From: Candidatus Kerfeldbacteria bacterium RIFOXYC2_FULL_38_9
GTDB taxonomy: Bacteria; Patescibacteriota; Patescibacteriia; UBA9570; XYC2-FULL-38-9
Assembly (NCBI GenBank): GCA_001818355.1
Contig: MHKJ01000053.1
Location: 63,459 to 68,740, forward strand
Length of the DNA: 5,282 bases
Direction: 5' to 3'
Under the pieces are notes generated by a model. It had not been told where the DNA came from and made no database searches. It worked only from the letters and a program-made list of their open reading frames with translations. The position numbers and the translations under genes are program-made. This document shows positions 1 to 5,282 of this stretch, piece by piece; the first letter of the stretch is position 1, and the number at the start of each line of letters is the position of its first letter.

Positions 1-1265
1 CCGGCTCCGTTATAATTAGTGCCGCTCACCGGCAAGGCATAGCCGTTTAAAAAAGTAAACGCCGAAGAAATTTGATAGGTTTGCGGATTATTTTTATCAC
101 CTAAAACCAACACTCGTCCGTTGAGAGGATCGGTGGGAGCAAGGTCGTTTAAAGAATTTATATTTTGCACCTTATCTCCAAAAACATTTTTTTGATCGGC
201 AACGACCGTCGTCAGTTTATCCAAATCCAAACGACCCAAAGTACTGCGATATTGATTATTAGAATCGGGAATATTTAAAATATTATAGTCGCCTAAAGTA
301 CCACCATCGCCCAGTACGGTGCTGAAATTTTTAAACTCCGCGTTATCAGTGCCGAATAACAAAAAGGTGGCGTTGGCGGAAGCAGACACAAAGTCATCAG
401 GATTGGTAATGCCGGCCTGGGCGTAAACATCGCCCAGTTCGGTAGAAAAATACCCGCTGTTTTCTACGGTAATAGCCGAGGGGGTAAATTGAATCCAGCC
501 CAAACCAACACTGTTTTCAAAATTACCATTAGGTAAAGTTCCGCCGCCGGACCAAACCCAACCATTAAAACTGTTATCACGAAAAACTAAGCCGTATTCA
601 TCGGGCGGAGTGGTGCCATTATCAATGGTGCCGCGCAACAAAACCCAACCCCAATCATTGGCTTGCTCGTGCAGACTGCCATTTAAAATATCACGACCAT
701 ATTGCGATAAAGTTTCCAAACGCGCCCAACCGTAAACCTCTTGCTGATTTTCCGTGTTCAAGCGGGCGGAGACACAAGGCTCTGTAGGATAACCACAGCC
801 GGGAAAAGCAACTTCATCGCCCGTTGGATCAAAATTCAACCAACCCAAAGACTTAGGTGGCGGACTGGAACAAAATCCACCATTAGCACAAGGGACCTGC
901 GTAGTGCCCAGCCAACCCCAACCGCTGATGTTGCCGTAATTAGTAGGGTCATCAGGATTAAGATGCACCACCACACTAGGATAAATTTTGCCGTTGTATT
1001 CCGGGGAACAATCACCGTTGTACATTACAGGGTCTGAATCCGGACCGCACTGCAGATGAATAAATCCTAAACTGGTATAAGTGGCACTACCTTCTTGTGC
1101 AACCGTTTGATCTACAGGTGTGCCGCTCCACCCCCAAGAGCTAAAATCAGAGGTTTTTAAAGTAACATCTTCGGCCCAAGCATCTCCTTGTAAAATCACC
1201 AAAGATAAGCTCAATAACAAGCCTAAACCGATTTTAGAAAAAAATTTAGTAGCGCTTTTATTCAT
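1..1265 (-). CDS. Secreted Trp/Gly-repeat surface protein, 3' end outside window
   Basis: The minus-strand frame is open from the ATG at 1265-1263 to the window edge: 421 codons and no stop, so the C-terminus is missing. Residues 1-31 form a signal peptide: K3 and K7, a hydrophobic core (IGLGLLLSLSLVIL, about 12-25), and an AWA cleavage site before E32. Residues about 41-262 hold four degenerate units with a GWxW motif followed by LGW-hydrophobic-x-F (listed separately). Cysteines in close pairs (C73/C86, C126/C132, C157/C164) suggest disulfides outside the cytoplasm. Residues about 265-421 lack the Trp motif, are rich in Gly, Asn and Asp, and carry two FST-x-LGD segments; this part may be a beta-solenoid, which is inference. 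The protein probably acts at the cell surface; its exact role is unknown to me. The start has no SD, but a -10-like TATCAT ends 8 bases upstream, fitting leaderless translation. Strong shadow ORFs occur on the plus strand. Confidence 0.88.
   Translation of the reverse strand, partial: MNKSATKFFSKIGLGLLLSLSLVILQGDAWAEDVTLKTSDFSSWGWSGTPVDQTVAQEGSATYTSLGFIHLQCGPDSDPVMYNGDCSPEYNGKIYPSVVVHLNPDDPTNYGNISGWGWLGTTQVPCANGGFCSSPPPKSLGWLNFDPTGDEVAFPGCGYPTEPCVSARLNTENQQEVYGWARLETLSQYGRDILNGSLHEQANDWGWVLLRGTIDNGTTPPDEYGLVFRDNSFNGWVWSGGGTLPNGNFENSVGLGWIQFTPSAITVENSGYFSTELGDVYAQAGITNPDDFVSASANATFLLFGTDNAEFKNFSTVLGDGGTLGDYNILNIPDSNNQYRSTLGRLDLDKLTTVVADQKNVFGDKVQNINSLNDLAPTDPLNGRVLVLGDKNNPQTYQISSAFTFLNGYALPVSGTNYNGA
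305..443 (-). repeat. Pair of 16-base direct repeats 123 bases apart
   Basis: Bases 305-320 and 428-443 differ at one position of 16 (catcgcccagtacggt against catcgcccagttcggt). The distance of 123 bases is exactly 41 codons, so both copies are read in the same frame and encode the core of the FSTVLGD (314-320) and FSTELGD (273-279) segments of the secreted protein. This suggests a second internal repeat unit of about 41 residues after the Trp-rich part. Confidence 0.6.
480..1145 (-). repeat. Four degenerate GWxW...LGWxxF protein repeats
   Basis: Within the secreted protein, four units share a Trp-rich opening and a second Trp motif. Unit 1: SSWGWSG (43-48) with SLGFIHL. Unit 2: ISGWGWLG (113-120) with SLGWLNFD. 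Unit 3: VYGWARL (177-183) with DWGWVLLRG. Unit 4: FNGWVWSG (233-240) with GLGWIQF. The openings are spaced about 70, 64 and 56 residues. The linkers differ in length and carry the cysteine pairs. Similar 'GWAWSxxxGWIxF' repeats are recalled from CPR secreted proteins; their function is not established to my knowledge. Units are similar only at the protein level. Confidence 0.75.
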
Positions 1266-1291
1266 ATTTAGGTATGATAGCATATATTGAT
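1266..1291. promoter_or_regulatory. Putative shared divergent promoter with palindromic -10 region
   Basis: Only 26 bases separate the two divergent ATGs. They contain TATGATAGCATA (1273-1284), which supplies a -10-like TATGAT on the plus strand and TATGCT or TATCAT on the minus strand. The plus -10 ends 13 bases before the ATG at 1292; the minus TATCAT ends 8 bases before the ATG at 1265. Transcription would start almost at both start codons, so leaders would be absent or a few bases long. No SD sequence is present for either gene. No convincing -35 hexamer is visible on the plus strand, so the call rests on the -10 elements and the geometry. Confidence 0.45.
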
Positions 1292-2443
1292 ATGCAAAAA
1301 AAATCCAAAACCTACGCTTTTATCTTAGGCTCCCATCCGGATTTGTCTTTTTTAGAACTAGAAAAAATTTTAACCCCAAAAAACCCAGGTCTTAGGTTAA
1401 AATTGCAAAAAAATGTAGCAATTTTAGAAAACACACCAACCCTAGATAGCTCTCAATTAATGGAAAAATTAGGCGGCGTGGTAAAAATTGTAGAAATAAT
1501 AGGTGAATTTGAAGAAGAAGAGGTATTTAATTGGCTGAGCAGTCAAATTAACCCGGCTTCCAAGTTTCATTTTGGTTTTTCTTTATATCGTCTGGACTCT
1601 GAACCAAAAGAAACAGATGTTAAAACTTTACACCGTTTGGGTTTAACTTTAAAAAAAACTTTTAAAAAAGAAGGTATTTCTTGTCGTTTTGTGTCCGCTC
1701 AAAGCGCAACTCTCAGCTCGGTGATTGTGCACAAGGAACGTTTATTAAAAAATGGTGTTGATGTGGTTTTGCTAAAAAGCAAAAACCAAATAATCTTTGG
1801 TAAAACTTTAGCGGTACAACCTTTTCAAAAATTTTCAAAAAGAGATTACGGCCGACCAAGACGAGATCAAAAATCCGGCATGTTGCCTCCCAAAATCGCC
1901 CGCATCATGCTCAACATCGCCTCACCCCAACCATCAGCAACCATTCTTGATCCTTTTTGCGGTTCCGGCACTATTTTAACAGAAGCGCTACTGCTGGGGT
2001 ATAAAAATATTTCAGGCAGTGACTTAAATCCTAAGGCTATTGCCGATACCAAACAAAATTTAGCTTGGTCTAATTTACCAAGCATTCCTTTATATCTTAC
2101 TGATATTAAAAACCTGGAAGAAAAAATAAAAAAAGAATCAATAGACTGTGTGGTGACAGAGGGGTATTTAGGCAAGCCCCAACCCCAAAATCCTCAACAA
2201 GAACGCGAACAACTAACCTTTTTTTATCAAGAAGTTTTTGCTAATTTAAAAAAAATCCTTAAACCCAATGCTTGTTTAGTGATAGCCCTGCCGGCTTGGC
2301 GCAATCAGCAAAAACTTTTAACTCTGCCTTTAAGCCAAACTTTGCATAAAATGGGTTATCAATCTTTTCATGCGCCTCTTATTTATGGCAGACCTTGGGC
2401 TGTGGTGGTGCGCCACATTTATTTTTTAAACTATTCAAAATAG
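1292..2443 (+). CDS. THUMP/UPF0020 (TRM11-like) SAM-dependent RNA methylase
   Basis: A 383-residue product resembling TRM11/Trm-G10-type methylases (COG1041), which modify guanosine in tRNA; the substrate here is unproven. The N-terminus (KTYAFILGSHPDLSFLELEKIL) fits the family opening and is followed by a region of THUMP type to about residue 175. Then come FGKTLAVQPF and RDYGRPRRDQKSGMLPP, a signature just before the Rossmann domain, SAM motif I DPFCGSGT (about 220-227) and the acidic motif GSDLNP (about 242-247). The catalytic motif IV, normally (D/N)PP(Y/F), reads TEGYLGKP (about 289-296), an unusual form. A C-terminal ALPAW strand completes the fold. I chose the ATG at 1292 over the in-frame ATG at 1274, because 1274 lies inside the -10-like TATGAT and adds six residues outside the family start; 1274 remains possible (389 aa). 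The gene stands alone on the plus strand. Confidence 0.9.
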   Translation: MQKKSKTYAFILGSHPDLSFLELEKILTPKNPGLRLKLQKNVAILENTPTLDSSQLMEKLGGVVKIVEIIGEFEEEEVFNWLSSQINPASKFHFGFSLYRLDSEPKETDVKTLHRLGLTLKKTFKKEGISCRFVSAQSATLSSVIVHKERLLKNGVDVVLLKSKNQIIFGKTLAVQPFQKFSKRDYGRPRRDQKSGMLPPKIARIMLNIASPQPSATILDPFCGSGTILTEALLLGYKNISGSDLNPKAIADTKQNLAWSNLPSIPLYLTDIKNLEEKIKKESIDCVVTEGYLGKPQPQNPQQEREQLTFFYQEVFANLKKILKPNACLVIALPAWRNQQKLLTLPLSQTLHKMGYQSFHAPLIYGRPWAVVVRHIYFLNYSK

Positions 2444-2471
2444 GGACAAATCTACTTGAAGATTGTCCCTA
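2441..2471. terminator. Hairpin starting at the methylase stop codon, possibly bidirectional
   Basis: TAGGGACAA (2441-2449) pairs perfectly with TTGTCCCTA (2463-2471); three further pairs (TCT 2451-2453 with AGA 2460-2462) extend it past a bulged A to a six-base loop. The first three bases are the methylase TAG. On the plus strand the tail is TCTATTTAAA, a weak U-tract. On the minus strand the tail is TTTTGAATAG directly after the stem, slightly better. It sits between convergent genes, so it could stop transcription from both sides. Confidence 0.6.
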
Positions 2472-2512
2472 TCTATTTAAAAATGGAGGTGATAATTATC
2501 TAATTATTTGCT

Positions 2513-2535
2513 AAGCATGTGCTTCATGTTTTTTT
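2513..2535 (+). terminator. Weak intrinsic terminator candidate
   Basis: AAGCATG (2513-2519) can pair with CATGTTT (2525-2531), including one G-T pair, around a five-base loop, and the stem runs into a seven-base T-run (2529-2535). The stem is short and AT-rich, so it is at best a back-up to the hairpin at 2441-2471, or the end of a small transcript arising in the gap. Confidence 0.3.
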
Positions 2536-2562
2536 AAAAAATTAATTATTATCTTTTTTCTT

Positions 2563-2576
2563 AAACTGTACAGTTT
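2563..2576. repeat. 14-base perfect palindrome AAACTGTACAGTTT
   Basis: The sequence is its own reverse complement, centred on GTAC. As RNA it would give a five-pair stem with a four-base loop, followed on the plus strand by only two more T. It could equally be a dimeric-protein binding site; no gene start lies next to it, which argues for a minor structural role or chance. Confidence 0.3.
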
Positions 2577-2613
2577 TTGCCTCGGCACTAATTAATACGC
2601 AAAAGAAAAAAAA

Positions 2614-3348
2614 TTATTTCATCAAAAAAGTCTCTTCTTGTTCGAAAAGCCTAATTTGACCAAAAAATAAACGATTCCAAGGCAAAACAACTAAAGCGGT
2701 AAACTCGTTTTTTCCTGTTTGTTGACCAATAAGTCGCACACTCCGACCGATGGTTAAAATATTCTCCTCTATCTCACTCTCTTCAGTAAAAACAACTCGC
2801 CATTGCTGTTCTTCCCAGTCTTTGATCAATAAAGGCTTGGTGGCGATAATTACTCCGGATAACAACCCTTCTGTTGGCTGTAGCCAGTGTTGATGGGGCA
2901 GAGGCACTAAACTATGATAAACCATTACACCGTCTTCTAATTGATATTCCAAGCGCTGAGAAAGACCGGTGGCGCACAACACCAAGCTCAACACTAAACT
3001 GGTAATAAAAACTCCGGTTATCACCAATATAAAATTTATCTGGTAACCACTTTTGGTTTTACGAAATTCAAAATAAGCCACTAACACAAAAATTACGGCA
3101 CATAAAAACCAAAAGAAAGGCATAGCGCTTAAGAATAAAGATAAGTGCGGTCTTAATGTCCAAAAAGAAAAAACCCGCTGTTGAAATAATATCTCCCAAC
3201 TGAGACTGAGCGCCAAACTTAATAAAATAATGGTTAAAAAAATAGCGGACCAAACGAGCATATCACGAATAATAAACAACCACTGCGGTTTGGGATGCAT
3301 GTTTTTTTCGGCAATAGTTTTTTTAATTTTGTCAGTCAGAGAAATCAT
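2614..3348 (-). CDS. Three-TM membrane protein, putative anti-sigma factor with external OB-like domain
   Basis: The 244-residue product has a basic cytoplasmic N-terminus of about 29 residues (KIKKTIAEKNMHPKPQW), three hydrophobic helices (about 30-52, 69-93 and 104-127) and a 115-residue C-terminal part. The positive RKTK at 96-99 between helices 2 and 3 puts the C-terminal domain outside. Residues about 160-224 (GLLSGVIIA, LLIKDWEEQQWRVVF, LTIGRSVRLIG, FTALVVLPW) show the strand and glycine pattern of a small OB-like barrel; this is inferred from pattern only. Its ATG overlaps the sigma gene stop as ATGA, with no SD, so translation is probably coupled and the two products made in step. That arrangement is typical of an ECF sigma with its membrane anti-sigma. 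It has no ZAS zinc motif (HxxxCxxC) or recognisable known anti-sigma domain; the N-terminal segment would be the sigma-binding part. Regulatory function is inferred from context. Confidence 0.85.
   Translation of the reverse strand: MISLTDKIKKTIAEKNMHPKPQWLFIIRDMLVWSAIFLTIILLSLALSLSWEILFQQRVFSFWTLRPHLSLFLSAMPFFWFLCAVIFVLVAYFEFRKTKSGYQINFILVITGVFITSLVLSLVLCATGLSQRLEYQLEDGVMVYHSLVPLPHQHWLQPTEGLLSGVIIATKPLLIKDWEEQQWRVVFTEESEIEENILTIGRSVRLIGQQTGKNEFTALVVLPWNRLFFGQIRLFEQEETFLMK
3345..3348 (-). promoter_or_regulatory. ATGA stop/start overlap coupling sigma and membrane protein
   Basis: The sigma gene's TGA (3347-3345) overlaps the membrane protein's ATG (3348-3346). The bases before it (CAAAACCCCT) hold no SD, so re-initiation by the ribosome that finished the sigma gene is the simplest reading. 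Confidence 0.75.
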
Positions 3349-3929
3349 AGGGGTTTTGATGATAATTCTTTTTTTAATTCTTTTTTTGCTCGGTTGATTA
3401 AAGTGCCAACGGTATTTTTTGGTTTTTTAATAATATCGCTGATTTCTTCATAAGATAAATCTTGCGTATAGCGCAAATCCAATATGGCGCGATATTTCAA
3501 ATTCAATTTTTTCAACGCTGTTTGCACAACTGTTTTGCGTTGCTTGATGTCAATTTGTTCGGCTAAATCCGGATCTTTTTTCAATAAAACTTCTAAATAG
3601 TCCTCTTCAATATCAACCATGGTTAAATTTTTTTTATTCTTGCGCCAGTAAGAAATAGTTTCATTATGCGCTATGGCAAACAACCAAGAAGAAAATTTTT
3701 TCTTTTCATCAAAATCGCGTAAATTGACATACGCTTTTAAAAAAATTTCCTGAGCAATGTCTTCGGCCTCTTCATAAGACGCGCCGGAAATTCTCCGGAT
3801 GTAATTTAAAATTTTTTGTTCGTAGCGCTCTACAATTAAACTGTATTGTTCCAGATCAAACAAAGACATTTGCACCGCGGCCACGTCTCTTTCGTTGTCA
3901 GCACCTCCAAAAATAACTTTAGGGCTCAT
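3345..3929 (-). CDS. ECF-type RNA polymerase sigma factor
   Basis: The 194-residue product would direct RNA polymerase to a special promoter set. Sigma region 2 spans about 31-100: LIVERYEQKILNYIRRI, then the core-binding helix EDIAQEIFLKAY, then FSSWLFAIAHNETISYWRKNKK, which covers the -10 melting and recognition part. Sigma region 4 spans about 134-188: LKKLNLKYRAILDLRY and the helix-turn-helix LSYEEISDIIKKPKNTVGTLINRAKKEL for -35 binding. Region 3 is absent, as usual in the ECF group. I start at ATG 3929-3927, 5 bases after a -10-like TATTAT, which implies leaderless translation. A TTG at 3965 would add 12 residues but coincides with the -35-like TTGAAA. An ATG at 3869 (174 aa) is also possible and keeps both domains. 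It lies between a deamidase-like gene and its putative anti-sigma factor, to which it is coupled. Confidence 0.9.
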   Translation of the reverse strand: MSPKVIFGGADNERDVAAVQMSLFDLEQYSLIVERYEQKILNYIRRISGASYEEAEDIAQEIFLKAYVNLRDFDEKKKFSSWLFAIAHNETISYWRKNKKNLTMVDIEEDYLEVLLKKDPDLAEQIDIKQRKTVVQTALKKLNLKYRAILDLRYTQDLSYEEISDIIKKPKNTVGTLINRAKKELKKELSSKPL

Positions 3930-3934
3930 ATAAT

Positions 3935-3965
3935 ATAATACGTTAAAGTCCCAAAAAAATTTCAA
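3935..3965 (-). promoter_or_regulatory. Putative sigma70-like promoter for the sigma/anti-sigma pair
   Basis: On the minus strand TTGAAA (3965-3960) is followed after 19 bases by TATTAT (3940-3935). The expected start of transcription falls at or near the ATG at 3929. The -35 lies over the last bases of the upstream gene, so the pair could be expressed apart from ychF and the deamidase-like gene. The spacer is longer than the preferred 17, and the spacer contains GGGACTTT, loosely like an ECF-type -35 (GGAAC), so autoregulation is possible but unproven. Confidence 0.45.
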
Positions 3966-4906
3966 CTAAATACTTTAACATTAAAAACTTTATCAAGTTC
4001 TTCTTGATATCTATCTGCTTCGGCAATTATTTCTCTATTACTTCTTCCTTGTTGTTTCATTTTAATAATGCGCTCTTTAATTAATTGTTGTTTTTCTGTT
4101 GTAGACAAAGGTCTTTTAATATCAAAATTTGTTTGTTGATCAAGCGGCAACCAATAACCGTGCACTTTTCCTAAATTTTCACTAATACTACCATTGCTTT
4201 TATAAGCAGCCTCAAAACCAACCACTGCTACATGATCTGGTTTATCAGGACTATGATAAACAGAGGTGCGACTTAATGGTAATTCAACACTAATAATACT
4301 AGGCACGCCAGCGTTCTTTAAAAAATCACATATTTTATTCCAAGATTGTTGTTGACGATCATAATAATTTTTATCATTTTCATTAACTTGACCTAAATTT
4401 CCTAATATTATTACCCGACTATCTTTTAGTTCCATGTCATTTTTTTTCATTTGCTGAATAAGCACATTGGCTATATATTCAGCATTGGAGTTTAAATTTC
4501 TTGGCATATCTAAATATGAAAAATTGCCACTGGGCGTTAAATGTAGCATCATTTTTTTATCTTTGCCTACAATTAAAACACAGGCACAGCCCATAATTTT
4601 ATCAGTGGCTATTTCTTGTCGATTACCACAAACGGCACCGCAATCAGTTTTAACTATCACTGGTAAATTTGTTTCCGGATCACAAGCATCTGTCATGTTT
4701 CCGGGAGTTTGAGGGTGGTTACTAACTTCATAAACACCAGCTTCATTAAAAAACGGTAATTCTGGCATTTGCAAGGTGTGCGTTTCTTGTTCTTTTTTTG
4801 CCGCAGAGACATAAGCCTTTTCAAACACTTCTAATCTTCTGCGTAATTTTTCCGGTAATACACCTTCTCTTTGATTAGCAGGGATGATTCTTTCTCGATT
4901 TTGCAT
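3962..4906 (-). CDS. Protein of unknown family with a suspected CheD/BLF1-like cysteine deamidase core
   Basis: I do not recognise this 314-residue protein as a named family. It has no signal peptide or TM segment, so it should be cytoplasmic. An N-terminal charged helix (about 16-42) and a C-terminal helical tail (about 268-310) flank a core at about 95-235. In the core, T101-DKIMG-C107 followed by AC109VLIVGKDKKMMLH122 resembles the CheD pattern T-x5-C...H (glutamine deamidase), with C-to-H spacing near that of CheD and BLF1. Later RVIILGNLG (164-172) and VPSIISVELPLSRTSVYHSPDKPDHVAVVGF (201-231) recall the CheD GG-x and 'GRxxxFxxxTGxVxV' strands. Cysteines at 75, 89, 93, 107 and 109 are frequent for a cytoplasmic protein. 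The gene starts 18 bases after the ychF stop without an SD and ends next to the sigma gene. Deamidase, amidase or transglutaminase activity is inference; the substrate is unknown. Confidence 0.85.
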   Translation of the reverse strand: MQNRERIIPANQREGVLPEKLRRRLEVFEKAYVSAAKKEQETHTLQMPELPFFNEAGVYEVSNHPQTPGNMTDACDPETNLPVIVKTDCGAVCGNRQEIATDKIMGCACVLIVGKDKKMMLHLTPSGNFSYLDMPRNLNSNAEYIANVLIQQMKKNDMELKDSRVIILGNLGQVNENDKNYYDRQQQSWNKICDFLKNAGVPSIISVELPLSRTSVYHSPDKPDHVAVVGFEAAYKSNGSISENLGKVHGYWLPLDQQTNFDIKRPLSTTEKQQLIKERIIKMKQQGRSNREIIAEADRYQEELDKVFNVKVFS

Positions 4907-4924
4907 AATTTAAAAAATTTCAAT

Positions 4925-5282
4925 TTAACTGTGATGAAACACCACTATATCGCCATCTTGCATCGCATATTCCTTACCTTCCATGCGCACCCTGCCTTTT
5001 TCACGCGCCCCAATCCAACCGTCATTTGCCATAAAATCTTCGTAACTCACCACTTCCGCGCGAATAAAACCTTTTTCAAAATCGGTATGAATGACACCGG
5101 CGGCTTGAGGGGCGAGGCTCCCTTTTTTAATGGTCCAAGCTCGTACTTCTTTTTCTCCGGCAGTTAAAAATGTAAGTAAATTTAAAGTTTCATAACCGCG
5201 TTTAATCAAAGCCGACAAACCGGTTTCCCGCATGCCTAAAGCCTGCAGATATTCTTGAGCATCTGTTTCAGAAAGCTGGGAA
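4925..5282 (-). CDS. ychF: Redox-regulated ATPase YchF (Obg family), C-terminal part
   Basis: The reading frame is open to the window edge; 118 codons plus the TAA (4927-4925) are visible, so the N-terminal P-loop ATPase domain and the coiled-coil are outside. The visible QLSETDAQEYLQALGMRETGLSALIKRGYETLNLLTF is the usual link into the TGS domain. Then follow TAGEKEVRAWTIKKGSLAPQAAGVIHTDFEKGFIRAEVVSYEDF and EGKEYAMQDGDIVVF, the near-invariant YchF TGS block. YchF is a universally conserved ATPase that binds ribosomes and is linked to translation and oxidative-stress control. The C-terminus ends FHHS instead of the common FxFNV, a small change. An internal ATG at 5233 is not the start, since homology continues upstream. 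The next gene begins 18 bases on, suggesting co-transcription. Confidence 0.96.
   Translation of the reverse strand, partial: SQLSETDAQEYLQALGMRETGLSALIKRGYETLNLLTFLTAGEKEVRAWTIKKGSLAPQAAGVIHTDFEKGFIRAEVVSYEDFMANDGWIGAREKGRVRMEGKEYAMQDGDIVVFHHS

Larger units (their letters stand above)
2472..2613. other. Gene-free convergent gap with an orphan SD match
   Basis: No credible gene is seen. GGAGGTGAT (2484-2492) matches nine bases of the full anti-SD complement but no ORF of useful size follows: the in-frame reading from ATG 2482 is six codons, and a TTG at 2508 gives nine codons. GATAATTATC (2490-2499) is a perfect palindrome overlapping it. A weak hairpin with a T-run and a 14-base palindrome (listed separately) follow. 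The rest is AT-rich sequence without visible signal. Confidence 0.5.

Noticed and set aside
741..1037. Plus-strand open frame inside the secreted repeat protein gene
   Set aside because: It lies antisense to a long open frame with a signal peptide and repeats, and its product is Arg/Thr-rich without any recognisable motif.
1867..2175. Minus-strand open frame across the methylase core
   Set aside because: It is antisense to the SAM-binding motifs of the methylase and shows no protein features of its own.
3068..3253. Second minus-strand frame inside the membrane protein gene
   Set aside because: It is a short out-of-frame shadow; its hydrophobicity comes from the AT-rich DNA of the TM helices.
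2441..3952. GGGAC shared between the 2441 hairpin and the sigma promoter as an ECF -35 motif
   Set aside because: In the hairpin it is part of the stem and no matching -10 and gene follow; five bases are too few to claim a regulon.
4467..4712. Plus-strand open frame opposite the deamidase-like gene
   Set aside because: It is antisense to the conserved-looking Cys/His core and has no start signal or motif.
4871..5167. Plus-strand open frame opposite ychF
   Set aside because: It is antisense to the near-invariant YchF TGS domain.
4925..5233. ATG at 5233 as the start of a 102-residue protein
   Set aside because: The frame continues upstream with QLSETDAQEYLQALG, typical of YchF, so this is an internal methionine of a gene cut by the window.
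1..5282. tRNA, rRNA, CRISPR array, insertion sequence or attachment site
   Set aside because: No cloverleaf-like segment, regular direct-repeat array, transposase sequence or terminal inverted repeat was seen on either strand.

Overview
The window reads as a piece of an AT-rich bacterial genome, most probably a Candidatus Patescibacteria (CPR) lineage. The grounds are four. A secreted protein carries Trp/Gly repeats of the 'GWxW...LGWxxF' kind common in that group. A TRM11-like methylase has the 'RDYGRPRRD..SGMLPP' signature. A short ECF-type sigma factor is followed by a three-helix membrane protein. Genes are tightly packed and no visible start has a good Shine-Dalgarno sequence. TGA and TAG both serve as stops, so this is the standard bacterial code and not the UGA-glycine code of SR1/Gracilibacteria. 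The lineage call is inference from recalled family features.

Layout. 1-1265 (minus) is the N-terminal 421 codons of a large secreted repeat protein whose 3' end lies outside the window. It is divergent from a THUMP/UPF0020 methylase at 1292-2443 (plus); the two starts are 26 bases apart and seem to share a palindromic -10 region, both possibly leaderless. 2444-2613 is a gene-free convergent gap holding a hairpin that begins at the methylase stop codon, a second weak hairpin with a T-run, a perfect but orphan anti-SD match, and a 14-base palindrome.

5282-2614 (minus) is one co-oriented block, read right to left: the C-terminus of the ribosome-associated ATPase YchF; a 314-residue protein that I suggest has a CheD/BLF1-like cysteine deamidase core; an ECF-type sigma factor; and a three-TM protein with an external OB-like domain that is the likely anti-sigma factor, coupled to the sigma gene by an ATGA overlap. 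A sigma70-like promoter lies over the end of the deamidase-like gene and would let the sigma/anti-sigma pair be transcribed separately.

How they may work together: the membrane protein would sense something outside the cytoplasmic membrane and hold or release the sigma factor. The deamidase-like protein may belong to the same unit, but nothing in the sequence proves this. The secreted repeat protein and the methylase form a separate divergent unit. The most interesting candidate is the CheD-like protein, because there is no chemotaxis gene in sight.
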